Assembly: GCF_030247185.1 (NCBI RefSeq)
Contig: NC_080570.1
Location: forward strand, 124,421,340-124,485,339
DNA from: Malaya genurostris
Lineage: Eukaryota; Arthropoda; Insecta; Diptera; Culicidae
DNA: 64,000 bases
Direction of reading: 5' to 3'
The notes under the pieces were generated by a model. That model saw only the letters and a list, made by a program, of their open reading frames with translations, did no database searches and was not told the origin of the DNA. The position numbers and the translations under genes were made by a program. Below, piece by piece: positions 33,075 through 44,052 of the stretch (position 1 is its first letter; the number at the start of each line of letters is the position of its first letter).

Positions 33075-33398
33075 TTGGATGACGGAAGTCAGCGGCATCC
33101 ATCGGAATTCGAATTCAACCCATCACTCTCCATCACAAACGCTTTCATAAAAGGTTCTTTTCAGAGCCACCATTATTTTATTATAAAGAACTATACTGAT
33201 TATTTCATAATATTTGTGTTTCAGAATGTTAAATGTAACTAATCTGTACTTTAGTTTAGGCGCACCGTTTCAAATTCTACATACAATTTCATACAATTGA
33301 TCAACTAATTGATATTCGGAAGTGTTAAGGAACATGTCAGTTGTTTTCGTATTCACGAAATCCTGTTCTCTGACATTATCCACCCGCCTTTTTTAAAT
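33075..33398 (-). repeat. Rep1 variant (type II), 5' half with histone-like hairpin
   Basis: The plus-strand right end matches the Rep1 beginning (GACATTATCCACCCGCC at about 33377-33393). Inward it does not follow the 31-kb copy but matches 52270-52500 instead, including CACTCTCCATCAC, the hairpin and GGAACTATACT/AAGAACTATACT. Two interior types of Rep1 therefore exist. Confidence 0.6.
33153..33168 (+). terminator. Histone-type 3' stem-loop
   Basis: GGTTCT-TTTC-AGAGCC forms a 6-bp stem (one G-U pair) with a TTTC loop, followed by ACCA and by AAAGAA about 16 nt downstream. This is the arrangement of metazoan replication-dependent histone 3' ends (SLBP site, U7 downstream element). No histone reading frame precedes it. 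Confidence 0.6.
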
Positions 33399-33475
33399 CA
33401 GTGTAGCCATCTTAGAGAAATCGTAGTGCGTTCCAAAAAATTTGTTGGGTACGTTCCGGGATCGAAAGCTGAATG

Positions 33476-34699
33476 CCGCACGGAACGACCGAAATCAGCA
33501 TTTTCGCGAAAAATTTAGTTGATTTGCTGATTTTAGTTAGTTATTTTTTGAGACAACTAAAAAAATCTTACTTTTGCTGATTTAGATTTTTTATTCTCAT
33601 TCCCTTAATAATAATAAAATATTTGTTGAAATGACTATTTTTTTAGTTGAATTCACAAATTAAACGTACTGTCATTTCTTAGCTAAGGCACACTTCATAT
33701 CCAGTCAACTAATTTTTTAGTTGAATTAAAGAAATATAATGTTGTTTTCAACCAATATGAATGGTTGAATTGGCTTCTGCAATCTGCAGCTATATGGCGC
33801 CCTGTCACCGAAACGGTAACACCTTAATGACTACTAGCCACTAGATGGCACACTACTGCCGAAAAAAATTCAGACGCGGTTGTCTTTTCTATATTGGCAG
33901 GTATAAATACGATGTTGTGTTGGAGAAAAAGACATAAACGAAACGTAAACATCTTTTTGAATTTGTTTTCTTCTAAATCACTGTTTTCTTCATTCTCACT
34001 GAAAACTTTGAGCATTCGGAAAACAAAAACCGAATACAAATAGTACACCGGACGGCGCAGCTCGGAAGGTTTGAAGATACAAAAAAACTTCATCACAATT
34101 AGAGTGAAACATTCGAAATTCACTTCACTGTTCCGCGTAAAAACATTATTACGCACAATCGCTTCAAGTGCGCACAAATTCTGAATAAATACGATTTCCA
34201 CTAACAGTTTACGACATTTTTACATATCGGTTTAGAAATTTAAATGAAGATATATCGAACACATGCGAAAAACATCAAAACAATGTTCAAGCAGTTTCAA
34301 TAAGACTGTCCTTTTTAGCTTTTTAATGGATTGTTTTGCTTTGACACTTCTCATGAGTTTTTGGCTAATAAACTTGTTAATAATACCCATTTCAGTTTTG
34401 GTTTTTTTTGTGCTGTCCTTCAGTAATGATGGTGGTAGATAAATAGAAACAAATTTTCTGATTTTAATAACAAAATTAGTTGTCAATGAGAATTTCGTGT
34501 TGGATTGAAATATTGCTGGTTTGAGTCCAGGATATTCACCAACTAAACACATTCTCTAAAAATAAGAGTTTTTTCAGCAAAGTAAATTCTCAATTTTAAC
34601 TAATTTAATAGTTATTTTGGAAATTTGTTGTTAAAATCAACTAATTCTAAAACAGTAATACGAATTAGGCGCAGAGCTAATTTCGGTCGTTCCGTGCGG
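33476..34699. mobile_element. Non-autonomous TIR element, 1.22 kb
   Basis: The ends share CCGCACGGAACGACCGAAAT then CAGC/TAGC (24-25 bp, one mismatch). The interior is AT-rich with TTAGTTGAATT words near both ends. The minus-strand frames of 125 and 106 codons have no motif I recognise. The target duplication is unclear. Superfamily unknown. Confidence 0.65.
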
Positions 34700-34729
34700 T
34701 AAAACTGAAATAAGTGTATTTGAAATTTT

Positions 34730-35010
34730 TACACTGATCACCCTGTATCTTCTGAACCGGATGTCGGATTTAATTAGAAAACAAGCAGTTTGTATGGGAC
34801 TTCGGTTCTGCCGTCCCCGTGCAAAATGAGTGACATTATTTCAATTTCATTACATATATCATCCTGTAGTTCCGGAACCAGAAGTCAGATCCAGATGATA
34901 TTCAGAAACCTTATATGGGAATTAAGGACTGTTCATATGAGTCTAAGTTTGTAGAAATCAGTTCCGGCAATCTTCGAGAAAAATTGATGAACGATCTCTT
35001 AGATTGGTAT
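34730..35010 (+). repeat. Mosquito TTCCGGAACC-type repeat, diverged units
   Basis: It contains words such as TTCTGAACCGGATGTCGGAT, GTATGGGACTT, TTCCGGAACCAGAAGTC and CTAAGTTTGTAGAAATC. These are repeated imperfectly and recur at 50003-50340 and 61960-62165. It is non-coding. Confidence 0.5.
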
Positions 35011-37019
35011 GAAGTGAAGTGTGTTTAAAATTTTGAAACCGTGGAATCTGTCGCCTTTGAATGTTGATTATTGCCAGAATATTACAATTTTGCAAAGAAA
35101 CTAGAACCCATTCGAATTGAAGTGTTCTTCAATGTTCCAGATCTGTTTGGATTCCGAATAGAGGACCCTATTCACACGAAAAATTTAGGTTGTGAAAATT
35201 TTCCGCTGTATATCACCAATGAAAACCGAAAAAGAAAAACACTCGATAAAATGATTCGCGTAGCACAAAAAAAAACACATGCATGCATTTATAATGAACA
35301 CTCTAAAGTTCCGAAAAAAAGAGAGGGGATGGGTGTGGATCCGTTCATTGTTATTCCTGGTTTTGTGTTTGTGGGTGTGTGTGTGCGTGTGTGTGGGTGT
35401 TTGTAGCGGCAAATGTTCCGTCCATCAAACGAGTGCAAATCGTAAAAAAAAGCGGAAACCCAAATGAAAAATTATCAACCCGCAACCGATGTTACTTTTT
35501 TCGCCCTATTTTACCGAGTTCGGGTAGTGGATTTATTTATTTGAAATCACTCTAGCCACCGATATGGCCGGAAATTAACCCCCCGGTACAGTGCATATTT
35601 ACTTTCAACTTTTTTATTTTATGGTTTTCATCGTTCTCTTTTTTTTTCATTGTAGCAGAGCCTACAAACGCGATATGTAATTATGCATGCAGCGCAAATG
35701 AAATTTTTCACAACAATAAAGTCGAAACAAATGTGGAACAAAAAAATCAACTTCAAACAGCTGGACCTGTGGAATCTTTCACGCCCCCTTTTGGCCTGAT
35801 TCTGATTGACGAAACAAAGATAAAACACAGCTTCAGCTAAGGAATATTTCCACCAAATGCAAGCATCAATTGATCTGTTGATCCGGATATAATTAACGGA
35901 TGTTGAAGTATTTGATCTCCAAACCGATATCAAACGCTTTTTTCCTCAGGATCCTTGTGATGTCGAGCTCTAGAACAACAGCCCCGTTGTCATGTGAGCA
36001 AACAACACACGCACAGTGAAGTGCAAAATTTATGCTAATACTATGCGCAAAATTTTTCCTCTTCCTTTTTCAGATGAATGAGAAAAGAGCAAAATACGAC
36101 CAGCTTCCCGGCTGCCATCGGCTTGGGTTGGATCCGATCCTGGCACTGTAATACTAGGTACGACTACTACGGCTGACGGTGTAAAACAGATACTTAATCG
36201 CTTTGTTGTTTAGCGAAACTGGATCTGGATGTAAAGAAACTGCTCCATACATCGTTGGGCTGTGGGCTGTGGGCTGTGGGCTGTGGCTGCCGTTGTCAGC
36301 TATCATTTTTGTCACTTCAGGAGGTCCAGATCCCACTCTACCGGGCTGGCTACCGACGACGATGACGACGGCGGGCTTTAGAAAAGAAGCGTGGAGCGTT
36401 CCGGCGAAATACCTCACCGATATGTCAGTTCTAGGGCAGAGCGGAAGGAACGTGAAAAAAGCGAACATGCGACAAACACAGGAGAAAAAAAACGAGATTC
36501 ACTATGCAAACGTATGCTAATAAATTTTCTCCGGGAAAATCCTACTTAACGGTGGCTTATCTCACGCTCGCTATGTCACCGTTTCTGTGTGTGTTTGTGG
36601 TTGTTGTTTTGTCAACACGCTTTTCGACACCCGAAGAAGATTAAAATTTCACCAGTCGTTTCACCGCCCAACCAATGATCTGCCAGAAGGAGGAGCTTTG
36701 CATTGTATTTTACTAACAGATTTCGTCGTTGCGCGGCTGAAGCTGATTAGAAAACATTTTTGTTTAGAATTAATTTGAGTTTCCTTTAATTATTTTTTAC
36801 GGTTATCTGATATGAGTCTCGTAAATTACATCTCATTTTTTCTCAACGATGCAATGAAGTTCATGAACAAAATTCATGAAGGGTGAATTGTTTAAAATCA
36901 TCACGCATCCAACTCAAATTTGAATTTTTTACTCGATTTTCACCAATTTTTCCCGGAGTAAAAAGAAACAATTTAAAACGAACCTTGGACTCATAATCGA
37001 CAGTTTCTCGCATATTGAC
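35011..37019. other. Low-copy DNA; GT run and GGGCTGT tandem
   Basis: No gene is recognised. A GT-rich microsatellite lies at about 35368-35402 and four tandem GGGCTGT units at 36256-36287. The other open frames look random. Confidence 0.35.
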
Positions 37020-37360
37020 CCTTGCTTTCTTCAATTCTCCTACATTATGCACAACTTTAGGTTGATACAAAAGGTATTTATGGGGTGTGTAGATCTTTCG
37101 AAACGAAATCGATACCATTCGCTTCATACCACTCTAGCACGTCCTTCGTCGTAATGGCATGATGCCAAATCCTCCCAAAAGAACGTCGGCCCGTTGTGAG
37201 CCATCGAGAGAGGGAGACGCTACTTTTGGAGACACAATTGCCAATTCGTCAAGTCCATTCATGGTGCTTGCGTTAACGAACGGTATGCTGCGCTTTCCGG
37301 AAGTACAAATCACTTGCCTAACTGAGAACTTTTTGACGAACTTTGGCATATTCTGTGTTC
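37020..37360 (-). pseudogene. ITmDD37E transposase fragment
   Basis: On the minus strand it reads MPKFVKKF, VICTSGKRSIPFVN and TMNGLDE, matching the segment before the second Asp. It then passes through frameshifts (LLDGSQRAD; FGRIWHHAITTKDVLEWYE in another frame, where the DLASCHY motif has decayed) and ends in GIDFVSKDLHTP. It lies directly next to the mariner at 37406-38699. Confidence 0.65.
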
Positions 37361-37405
37361 AAAAATTCTCAGGAACATCACACTTATACTTGGCAACCAC
37401 ATCTG

Positions 37406-38699
37406 ACAGTTCGGCTGAAAAGTTCGTATCGTTTAATGGAAACACATATTTTTTTGCCAAAATTCGTTTTTATTATTCAACATAATTGCCATCAGAGGCG
37501 ATACAGCGATTATAGCGATCTTCCAACTTTTCGGTACCATTTTTGTAGTACGATTTGTCCTTTGCCTCAAAATAGGCCTCAGTTTCAGCGATTACCTCTT
37601 TATTGCTTCTAAATTTTTTACCAGCGAGCATTCTTTTGAGGTCTGAGAACAGGAAAAAGTCACTGGGGGCCAAATCTGGAGAATACGGTGGATGAGGGAG
37701 CAATTCGAAGCCTAATTCGTTCAATTTCAGCATGGTTTTTATCGACTTGTGACACGGTGCATTGTCTTGATGAAACAAAACTTTTTTCTTCTTCAAATGA
37801 GGCCGTTTTTTTTTGAAATTTCGTCCTTCAAACGCTCTAATAACGCTATATAATAGTCACTGTTGATGGTTTTTCCCTTTTCAAGGTAGTCGATGAAAAT
37901 TATACCATGCGAATCCCAAAATACAGACGCCATAACCTTACCGGCCGATTGTTGAGTCTTTCCACGCTTTGGGTTCGGTTCATCGCGTGCAGTCCACTCA
38001 GCTGACTGCCGATTGGACTCCGGAGTGAAGTGATGGAGCCATGTTTCGTCCATTGTTATATATCGACGAAAAAAATCGGTTTTATTTCGATATAACAGCT
38101 CCAAACACTGCTCAGAATCATCAATTCGTTGTTGTTTTTGATCGATTGTGAGCTCACGCGGCACCCATTTTGCCCAAAGCTTTCTCATATCCAAATATTC
38201 GTGAATAATATGTCCAACACGTTCCTTTGATATCTTTAGGGTGTGAGCTATCTCGATCAACTTCACTTTACGGTCATTGAAAATCATTTTGTGGATTTTT
38301 TTCACGTTTTCATCGGTAACAGCCTCTTTTGGACGTCCACTGCGTTCATCGTCTTCGGTGCTCATATGACCAGTACGAAATTTTGCAAACCACTTACGAA
38401 TTGTTGCTTCGCCCGGTGCAGAGTCTGGATAACACTCATCAAGCCATTTTTTGGTATCGGCGATACATTTTTCATCAAAAAGTTGTGTTTCATCAACACA
38501 CGAAATTCCTTTTTTTCCATTTTTTTCACAATAACAAAAGTAGCTTCACTCAAAATGCAATATCTCACAAACTAATAATCAGACAGCTGTCAAATTTATA
38601 CACGTATCTTTTGAAGGTTGGTACTAACTGAAAATGGTTTGGATTTAATTCTAGTGGCGCCTTCTCATAGAAACGATACGAACTTTTCAGCCGATCTGT
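37406..38699 (-). mobile_element. Mariner (DD34D) element, near complete
   Basis: The inverted ends are ACAGTTCGGCTGAAAAGTTC at the left and ACAGATCGGCTGAAAAGTTC at the right, continuing GTATCGTTT. The right end is flanked by TA (38700-38701), the left by TG where TA is expected. The length is 1,294 bp, normal for mariner. Confidence 0.85.
37473..38520 (-). pseudogene. Mariner transposase, irritans-like
   Basis: The ATG at 38520 starts MEKKEFRVLMKH. After a frameshift near 38480 come KWLDECYPDSAPGEATI and STEDDERSGRPKEA. The catalytic core shows TMDETWLHHF, HQDNAPCHKS and YSPDLAPSD, with 34 residues between the last two Asp, so DD34D. WVPREL and YSPDLAP are mariner signatures. A second one-base loss in the A-run at about 37808-37816 splits the gene before KKKKVLFHQD. 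It ends with NGNYVE-type residues (SDGNYVE) at 37473. Only two frameshifts are seen, so decay is modest. Confidence 0.9.
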
Positions 38700-38701
38700 T
38701 A

Positions 38702-39480
38702 GTATGAGTGTTGTTTCGAAATATGTCACGCGAAAAGGAAAAAATGTCTTAATGTATATACTCGTCGACAATGAAAATTCAGCAATTGAAACATTAACGA
38801 AAATATAACAATGTTAGAGGTCGAGATTCTAGTTTCTACACAGAATAATATTTTTAAACGGAATATGTACACTGCTATTGAAACAATTGTTTTGGAGAGC
38901 GCATGCGTTGTTATAAATAACTATTTCTATTGTTTACTATACTATCGTTGTGTGGCATCATGTTTAACATTGGGCTTACTTTTATTATATATGTTTTATT
39001 TAGTACAATTTTAACCTGTATTTGTCGTTCATCGGAGTTGTTATCGTGTTTTATAAGGGCACAGATGTTATTCGTATGCACGTAAATATGGTTATGAATT
39101 AGAGAACGTAATCTCAAGTAAACCCGTTTCGATGAGGGAGTGGTATCACTGCTTAGTCCACCACTACGGATGCACACTAAATTTAGAATGACCAAATGCA
39201 GAACCAATGATTGGTAACATTAATTAAGTTTATGATCATGTAATTCATGGATGAGATATTCCGACCAAAATTAAAGATTAGTCCTCCCTTGAAAAAGTTA
39301 GTCACGTCATGCTTACGCATGATCATTTAAATGCTATTAACTGTTATCTTGTCGTAAAACTAAGTCAACCATTATTGCCGAGTCATTGCATTACCCGATC
39401 AGCTGGCACTAACAAGATTAAAACCGAAAGTAATGACCGTAACACATTTTGTTGTGAATGTTGGTGTTAGTGAACGACAT
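38702..39480. other. AT-rich upstream DNA of the synthetase gene
   Basis: No gene or repeat is recognised. ACCCGATCAGC at about 39394-39404 resembles, in reverse orientation, the TGATCGGGTA element of the promoter. Confidence 0.3.
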
Positions 39481-39495
39481 AACACATATTTCCAT

Positions 39496-39692
39496 GATCT
39501 GTTGATCGGGTATGTCTCGGTGTTCCAAAATAAGAGAGCTTATCACCTACTTGACAGGTCTGTTTGAGGATGCTAGGCGAGCGGTTTGCTTCATACCAGT
39601 TTCCTTTTAGTGGCGTAACCATGAATTGTAAAATTTGGCTTCAAGAGCAAAGAAGATAAATACGGCGCCTACAGCTGTAACCCTGCTCAGTC
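39496..39692 (+). promoter_or_regulatory. Promoter of synthetase copy 1
   Basis: A TATA-like GATAAATACG at 39655-39664 and an initiator TCAGTC at 39687-39692 are spaced 33 bp apart, as in the second gene. Upstream, GATCTGTTGATCGGGTA at 39496-39512 is shared exactly with copy 2, about 224 bp before the ATG, although the surrounding DNA has diverged. AGCTTATCAC and CCAGTTTCC are also shared. Start and motif roles are inferred from this conservation. Confidence 0.6.
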
Positions 39693-39735
39693 ACAATCAA
39701 ATAGTTAACAACGAAAAACCGTCACCGAGACCGAG

Positions 39736-41405
39736 ATGAGACTGATTCGAGGAGTTTCGACGTTTTACGATCCGACGCGTAAAATATGGAGCGACCTCCG
39801 GATGTTGGATCGCAACTCGGACAAAGTGCTTCAAATCAGTGCCGATGATGATGGTCGGGAAGTCACCGGATCCGAGTTACTTCTCCGAACGATTCGCATT
39901 GCGCAAAACTTGCTCCGGAAGGAACTCGTTGACTGTGCTGATAAGAATTGTCTTGTGGCGATGGCCGTCCGCAACGGAGAACACACGGCTCCGGTGTTGT
40001 TTGCCTGTTTTGCCTTGGGAATTCCGGTGAATACTTTGGATCCGTCCTTTCAAAGGGATGACTTCGCGCACATGTTGGAGACTGTTCGTCCGAAATTGAT
40101 ATTTTGTGATGCCGAAACCTTGGAAGAAATGCGTGCCGCTTGTGAACTGGCGAAAATTGCCCCCAAGATAGTTGTGATGGGTGAAAAGGTTTCGGGATTT
40201 GATCACGTAGAGGATTTACTGCTCGCAACCGAGGACGAGGAGAACTTCGTGTAAGATTGGTTTCAATACTTGTGGGATAGAGTCGTTCATTTCAATCTTC
40301 TTTTTCCAGACCGGTTCATTTCGAAGATCCTGCGAAACAACTAGCAATACTCGTGTGCTCTTCCGGAACAACCGGCCGGTCCAAGGCAGTCGGTTTGTCC
40401 CACGCGATCTGCATCGCTCATGTTGTGAACTTTTTGGAGTGTAGACCCTCGGATAGGTTGTTTGCATTTAGTTCCCTCTACTGGCTGTCGGGGCTGGTCG
40501 TACTTCTAATGGGCTCGATTTGGGGAGCAACTCGGATCATAACCCGGCGTGGATTTTCCTCGGCTCTTGCAATAGAAATCGTTGAGCGCTTCCAAGTTAC
40601 TGTCGCACTATATCCACCTTCTCAGGTGAATGCGATCATCGCGGATCCAACGGCAAACTCCGAGAGCTTCGACAGTATGCGACTAGCTTTCAGCGGAGGT
40701 GGAGCGGTTTCCACAACGTTGAAGCGACAGCTGGACAAGCTACTTCCGGGCAGGTCGTCGGAGATTGCGTATGGATTTTCGGAAATTGGCTTTTCGGTTG
40801 CATTCACGATCAATTCACCACCCCGGAAGAATGTAGCAGAAATTTACCGGGAAGGTGCAGTTGGATTTCTGCAGGCTGGAACGGAAGTGAAGATCGTGGA
40901 CGACCATGGGAAATTGCTTGGGATCGATCAGGAAGGAGAGATTCTGGTGAAAGCGAGGTATGCCTTTTTGGGATACTATGGGAATGATGAGGCCACCGGT
41001 ATAATGATGGACTCGGAAGGATGGTTGCATAGCGGAGATATCGGTCGATTCGACAAAGACGGTCTGCTGTACATCGTCGACCGGAAGAAGGACATAATAA
41101 AGTACGGAAATTATCAAGTCTCGCCGAGTGAGATCGAAAATGTCGTACTGAGTGTTCCCGGAGTGGTCAGCGTCTGCGTAGTAGGGATTCCTGTTGAAGG
41201 CAATGATCTAGCCGCTGCGCTGGTTGTTCCAACTGATAGCAACTGTTCGTCGGATGAAGTCCTGAGAGCGGTAGAACAGAAGCTGCCCAGCTACAAACAC
41301 TTAAGGGGAGGAGTCTACTTCACGGACAAATTGCCTATGACATCATCTGGGAAAATTTTGAGGCGAGAAGCAAAAAATGTTGTCTTGCAACTGAGAAATA
41401 ATTAG
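39736..41405 (+). CDS. Acyl-CoA synthetase, luciferase/4CL-like (ANL), copy 1
   Basis: It activates a carboxylic acid (probably a fatty or aromatic acid) to an acyl-adenylate and then an acyl-CoA; the substrate is unknown. Exon 1 is 39736-40250 and exon 2 is 40310-41405, with a 59-bp intron (GTAAGA...TTCCAG). The product is 536 residues. Motifs in order are the P-loop SSGTTGRSK, YGFSE, HSGDIG, DRKKDIIKYGNYQ and the catalytic Lys in MTSSGKILRRE. Compared with copy 2 it lacks 17 residues after KIW (in-frame, 51 nt), near the N-terminus, and ends NN without the SGLK tail. There is no peroxisomal SKL end and no signal peptide. AATAAA lies at 41422-41427. Insect family members are often annotated as luciferin 4-monooxygenase; light production is not implied. 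Confidence 0.92.
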
Positions 41406-41427
41406 GAAGCAAAGGTTTCGAAATAAA

Positions 41428-41575
41428 AAAGGCGGGTGGGTAATGTCAGAGACATAACTGGATGTCGTGAATACGAAAAAATTTACTCCCATCACTTTTT
41501 CGAATATCAGTTAGTTGATTGATTGTATGAATTGTGCAAGCTTTCCCCTTTTTTCACAAATAGAGTTTGAAGCGA
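41428..41575 (+). repeat. Rep1 5'-end fragment beside the synthetase gene
   Basis: AAGGCGGGTGGGTAATGTCA begins right after the poly(A) signal of copy 1 and runs to GTGCAAGCTTTCCCCTTTTT. It is a 5' fragment only. It sits at the 3' boundary of the gene and could lie in its 3' UTR. Confidence 0.75.
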
Positions 41576-41814
41576 TTTACCTACATTAAAGTACAGATTA
41601 GTTACATTAAACAGCTACTATTCTACAACTATATATTCCAAACTTGAAACAATTCCTTTTTAATTTGCTAATACAGGAGGCGAGGTACGACAAATTTGTA
41701 GTTTATTTTTATTGAAGCTATGAAGTTCGAAGATATCTGATTCTTCTCGAAATTTCAGTACGAGACAATTGCAATGTTCTACGGTATGCAAGAGTAATTT
41801 TAATAATAACAATG

Positions 41815-41820
41815 ATGATG

Positions 41821-41881
<61 letters not shown>

Positions 41882-41882
41882 T
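41815..41882. repeat. (AAT)n microsatellite
   Basis: About 20 AAT units, edged by ATG variants. Confidence 0.9.
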
Positions 41883-42266
41883 AAAGATTAATCTGTATAT
41901 ATGGCAACCATGGCATATTTTCACACGACTCCATACTAGTATAAAGATGTGTTCAACTTCTACTGTCGCTTTGCCGTTGTGTTAGTGACGGTGCAAAATA
42001 TTTTAACTTCCATCTTGATGAATCGTGGTAGGAAATATTGAAAGTTTAATTAACTCTTAATGATTATCTGTGGCACTACAAAGTGCCTTGAATTGTCACA
42101 ACCAACAAGATCTGCATTCAGATCTGAGATGGTTCTCGTGTGTGTCTTGTTTCGGCAACAGTTGCTCAGAAAATGGCAGGAAAGCGACAAAATTCAACTA
42201 GTTCTTTTTCTTTTTTAACGACTAAGTTTAGTAGTCAATATTTCTTTTTTTTTTCCTTTTTGCGAT

Positions 42267-42803
42267 ATTCTCCTAACCAGAGAACAGCCAATGAAAATTA
42301 TAGAATGATAGTACTCAAGGGAGAGCAAGGATGTGAAATACAACCTAGGCTAAACAGCCAGCACGCTGTGACTCTGGGGGCATAAGCAATAGTTCGCACA
42401 AACCTTCCATTCCGATATTCAACTAGCCGTATAGAGATAAAGAAAAAACATCCATGCAGTGAAGAACTCATTGTGTGTGAGAATGCCGTCGCAAGTAGAA
42501 AGTGACAACTTCTGGTAACTTTTCTTTTGCCGGTTCGGATAGTAAATGGTAAAAGACCTTTATCACTACTTTCCGACATACCAGAGACTTGGGTGATTCG
42601 CATTGTTCAGATGCCTAAGCCCAACTCCTCTGGTAGAAGGTAAAAGTTAAGTTACTAGAAGATTTCTGCTTGCTTAAATGACCCTCTGTCACGTCTCACT
42701 TTTCCGTTCTATATTTTCACATCCTTGCTCTCCCTTGAGTACTATCATTCTATAATTTTCATTGGCTGTTTCTACAAAAAAAAATGATCTCTGGTTAGGA
42801 GAA
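42267..42803. repeat. Inverted repeat (foldback), arms about 70 bp
   Basis: ATTCTCCTAACCAGAGA and AATTATAGAATGATAGTACT, CAAGGGAGAGCAAGG on the left (42267-42340) recur in reverse complement at 42714-42803. The right arm holds a 17-nt A-rich insertion. The loop is about 370 bp. The flanks share AATTCAACTAGTTCTTT (about 42195 and 42803). Confidence 0.75.
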
Positions 42804-42830
42804 TTCAACTAGTTCTTTATGATGATCTTT

Positions 42831-42985
42831 AGCACTGAAAAGTGCTTTAAATTGTCTGAAAAGCACTGAAAAGTGCTTTCTACCGGTTTTCGGTGTCATC
42901 GTGCTGACGGTGTCTCGTGCGTTCAGAGTAGCTGCTTTAACTTAAATGACGCTATTTCTCACATCACATTTCATTTTATACCTGC
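42831..42985 (-). other. Possible decayed histone gene 3' end
   Basis: Two hairpins AGCACT-TTTC-AGTGCT (minus strand; 42831-42846 and 42862-42877) resemble histone 3' stem-loops. Just upstream on that strand, CACCGTCAGCACGATGAC weakly resembles the KTVTAMD codons of histone H4. A further hairpin GGCACT-TTGT-AGTGCC is at 42072-42087. The similarity is low and could be chance. Confidence 0.25.
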
Positions 42986-43531
42986 TACTGACAGCGGTGT
43001 ACGGGCAGCCCCTTTGCTAAAATTCCTTTTCCTGTTTGCAGAACATATTCGTACTGTATTTATATTTATACTGTATTTTTACACTGAAATGTACTATATT
43101 CTTCACACTGGAAATTTAAACAGAATTTGAAATCTTTAACACATCGAATTTCGATTTGTGGTAGTACAAAACGTCAGAAAGGACAATAACTACACGTAGT
43201 GTGAATGTAAGTACACGCAAACAACATTTTTGTTTTCATTAATCAAAGAAAAAATAAAAGAAATTTTCTCAACCAAGAAAAATCACACGCTTCTCAAAAA
43301 ATGTTTGATGAATAATTCGTGCATTTTTTCAGTTTTTAGATTTTTCTTTAAAATGCCCTAACAAGGAATTAAAAATATTAAGATTATGAAAATAAATTAT
43401 TTGAACATTATTAGCTTTTAACGATTTGTTTTGTTAAAGCGTAGAGCCGTATTGAGCTAGTTTAACATTTGATCAGTATTTAATGAGGAAAACAACTGTA
43501 TGATGAAAACCGCAAAAAATAAACGCTACCG

Positions 43532-43590
43532 CTGAGACGGGACTCGAACCCGTAGCTTTGCTAATTGAGCTACCCTGCAACACACGAAAC
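43532..43590 (-). repeat. tRNA-like sequence, deleted
   Basis: The minus strand reads GGGTAGCTCAATTAGC (D-arm/A box), then CGGGTTCGAGTCCCG (T-arm/B box) after only about 8 nt. The anticodon arm and the 5' acceptor half are missing. It is not a functional tRNA; it may be a SINE or tRNA remnant. Confidence 0.4.
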
Positions 43591-43894
43591 AAAAAAACAG
43601 ACTAATTGAGGGCTGAAACAACTGGCGGAGAAGTTGCTAGAGAAAAATGACTACAAATGAACGTCGTGGCGCCCGAGCACAGCTGAACATGTTCGGTTTC
43701 TTTTGTTCAATTTGACTGTTTCTTCGTGTGTATTTTTCAATGCAGGTTACTTCAATTGGCAAAACGAGTTCCGCCTCTGCGGTGGCTTTTTCGTTGGTTT
43801 TTTGTTCAAATTTTTTTCCTCGTACGATGCTGATCAAATTTATTTGCTTTTGTTTTTTATTCATCATTTTTAGAAAAATACGTACTGTAAAATG

Positions 43895-43996
43895 TACTGT
43901 TTTGCCTTTCTCATATAGAAGGGCTATATAATCACTACAAAAACCGACCGTCATATACCATTTGACTCAGCTCGACGAGCTGAGCAAATGTCTGTC

Positions 43997-44050
<54 letters not shown>
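43895..44050 (+). repeat. Microsatellite-linked mosquito repeat with (TG)n
   Basis: TTTGCCTTTCTCATATAGAA, then ATACCATTTGACTCAGCTCG and GAGCAAATGTCTG lead into TG repeats to 44050. The same block occurs reversed at 50341-50490 and forward at 61648-61740. Confidence 0.7.

Positions 44051-44052
<2 letters not shown>

Noticed and set aside
39863..40467. Antisense frames across synthetase exon 1 and the exon 2 start
   Set aside because: They are shadows of the coding strand; the same frames appear at the duplicate locus because the DNA is the same. They have no motif of their own.
39736..41405. True bioluminescent luciferase
   Set aside because: Sequence similarity to luciferases only shows the ANL fold and motifs. 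Non-luminous insects carry many such genes; the substrate cannot be read from the sequence.
43532..43590. Functional tRNA gene on the minus strand
   Set aside because: The anticodon arm and the 5' acceptor half are missing, so no cloverleaf can form.
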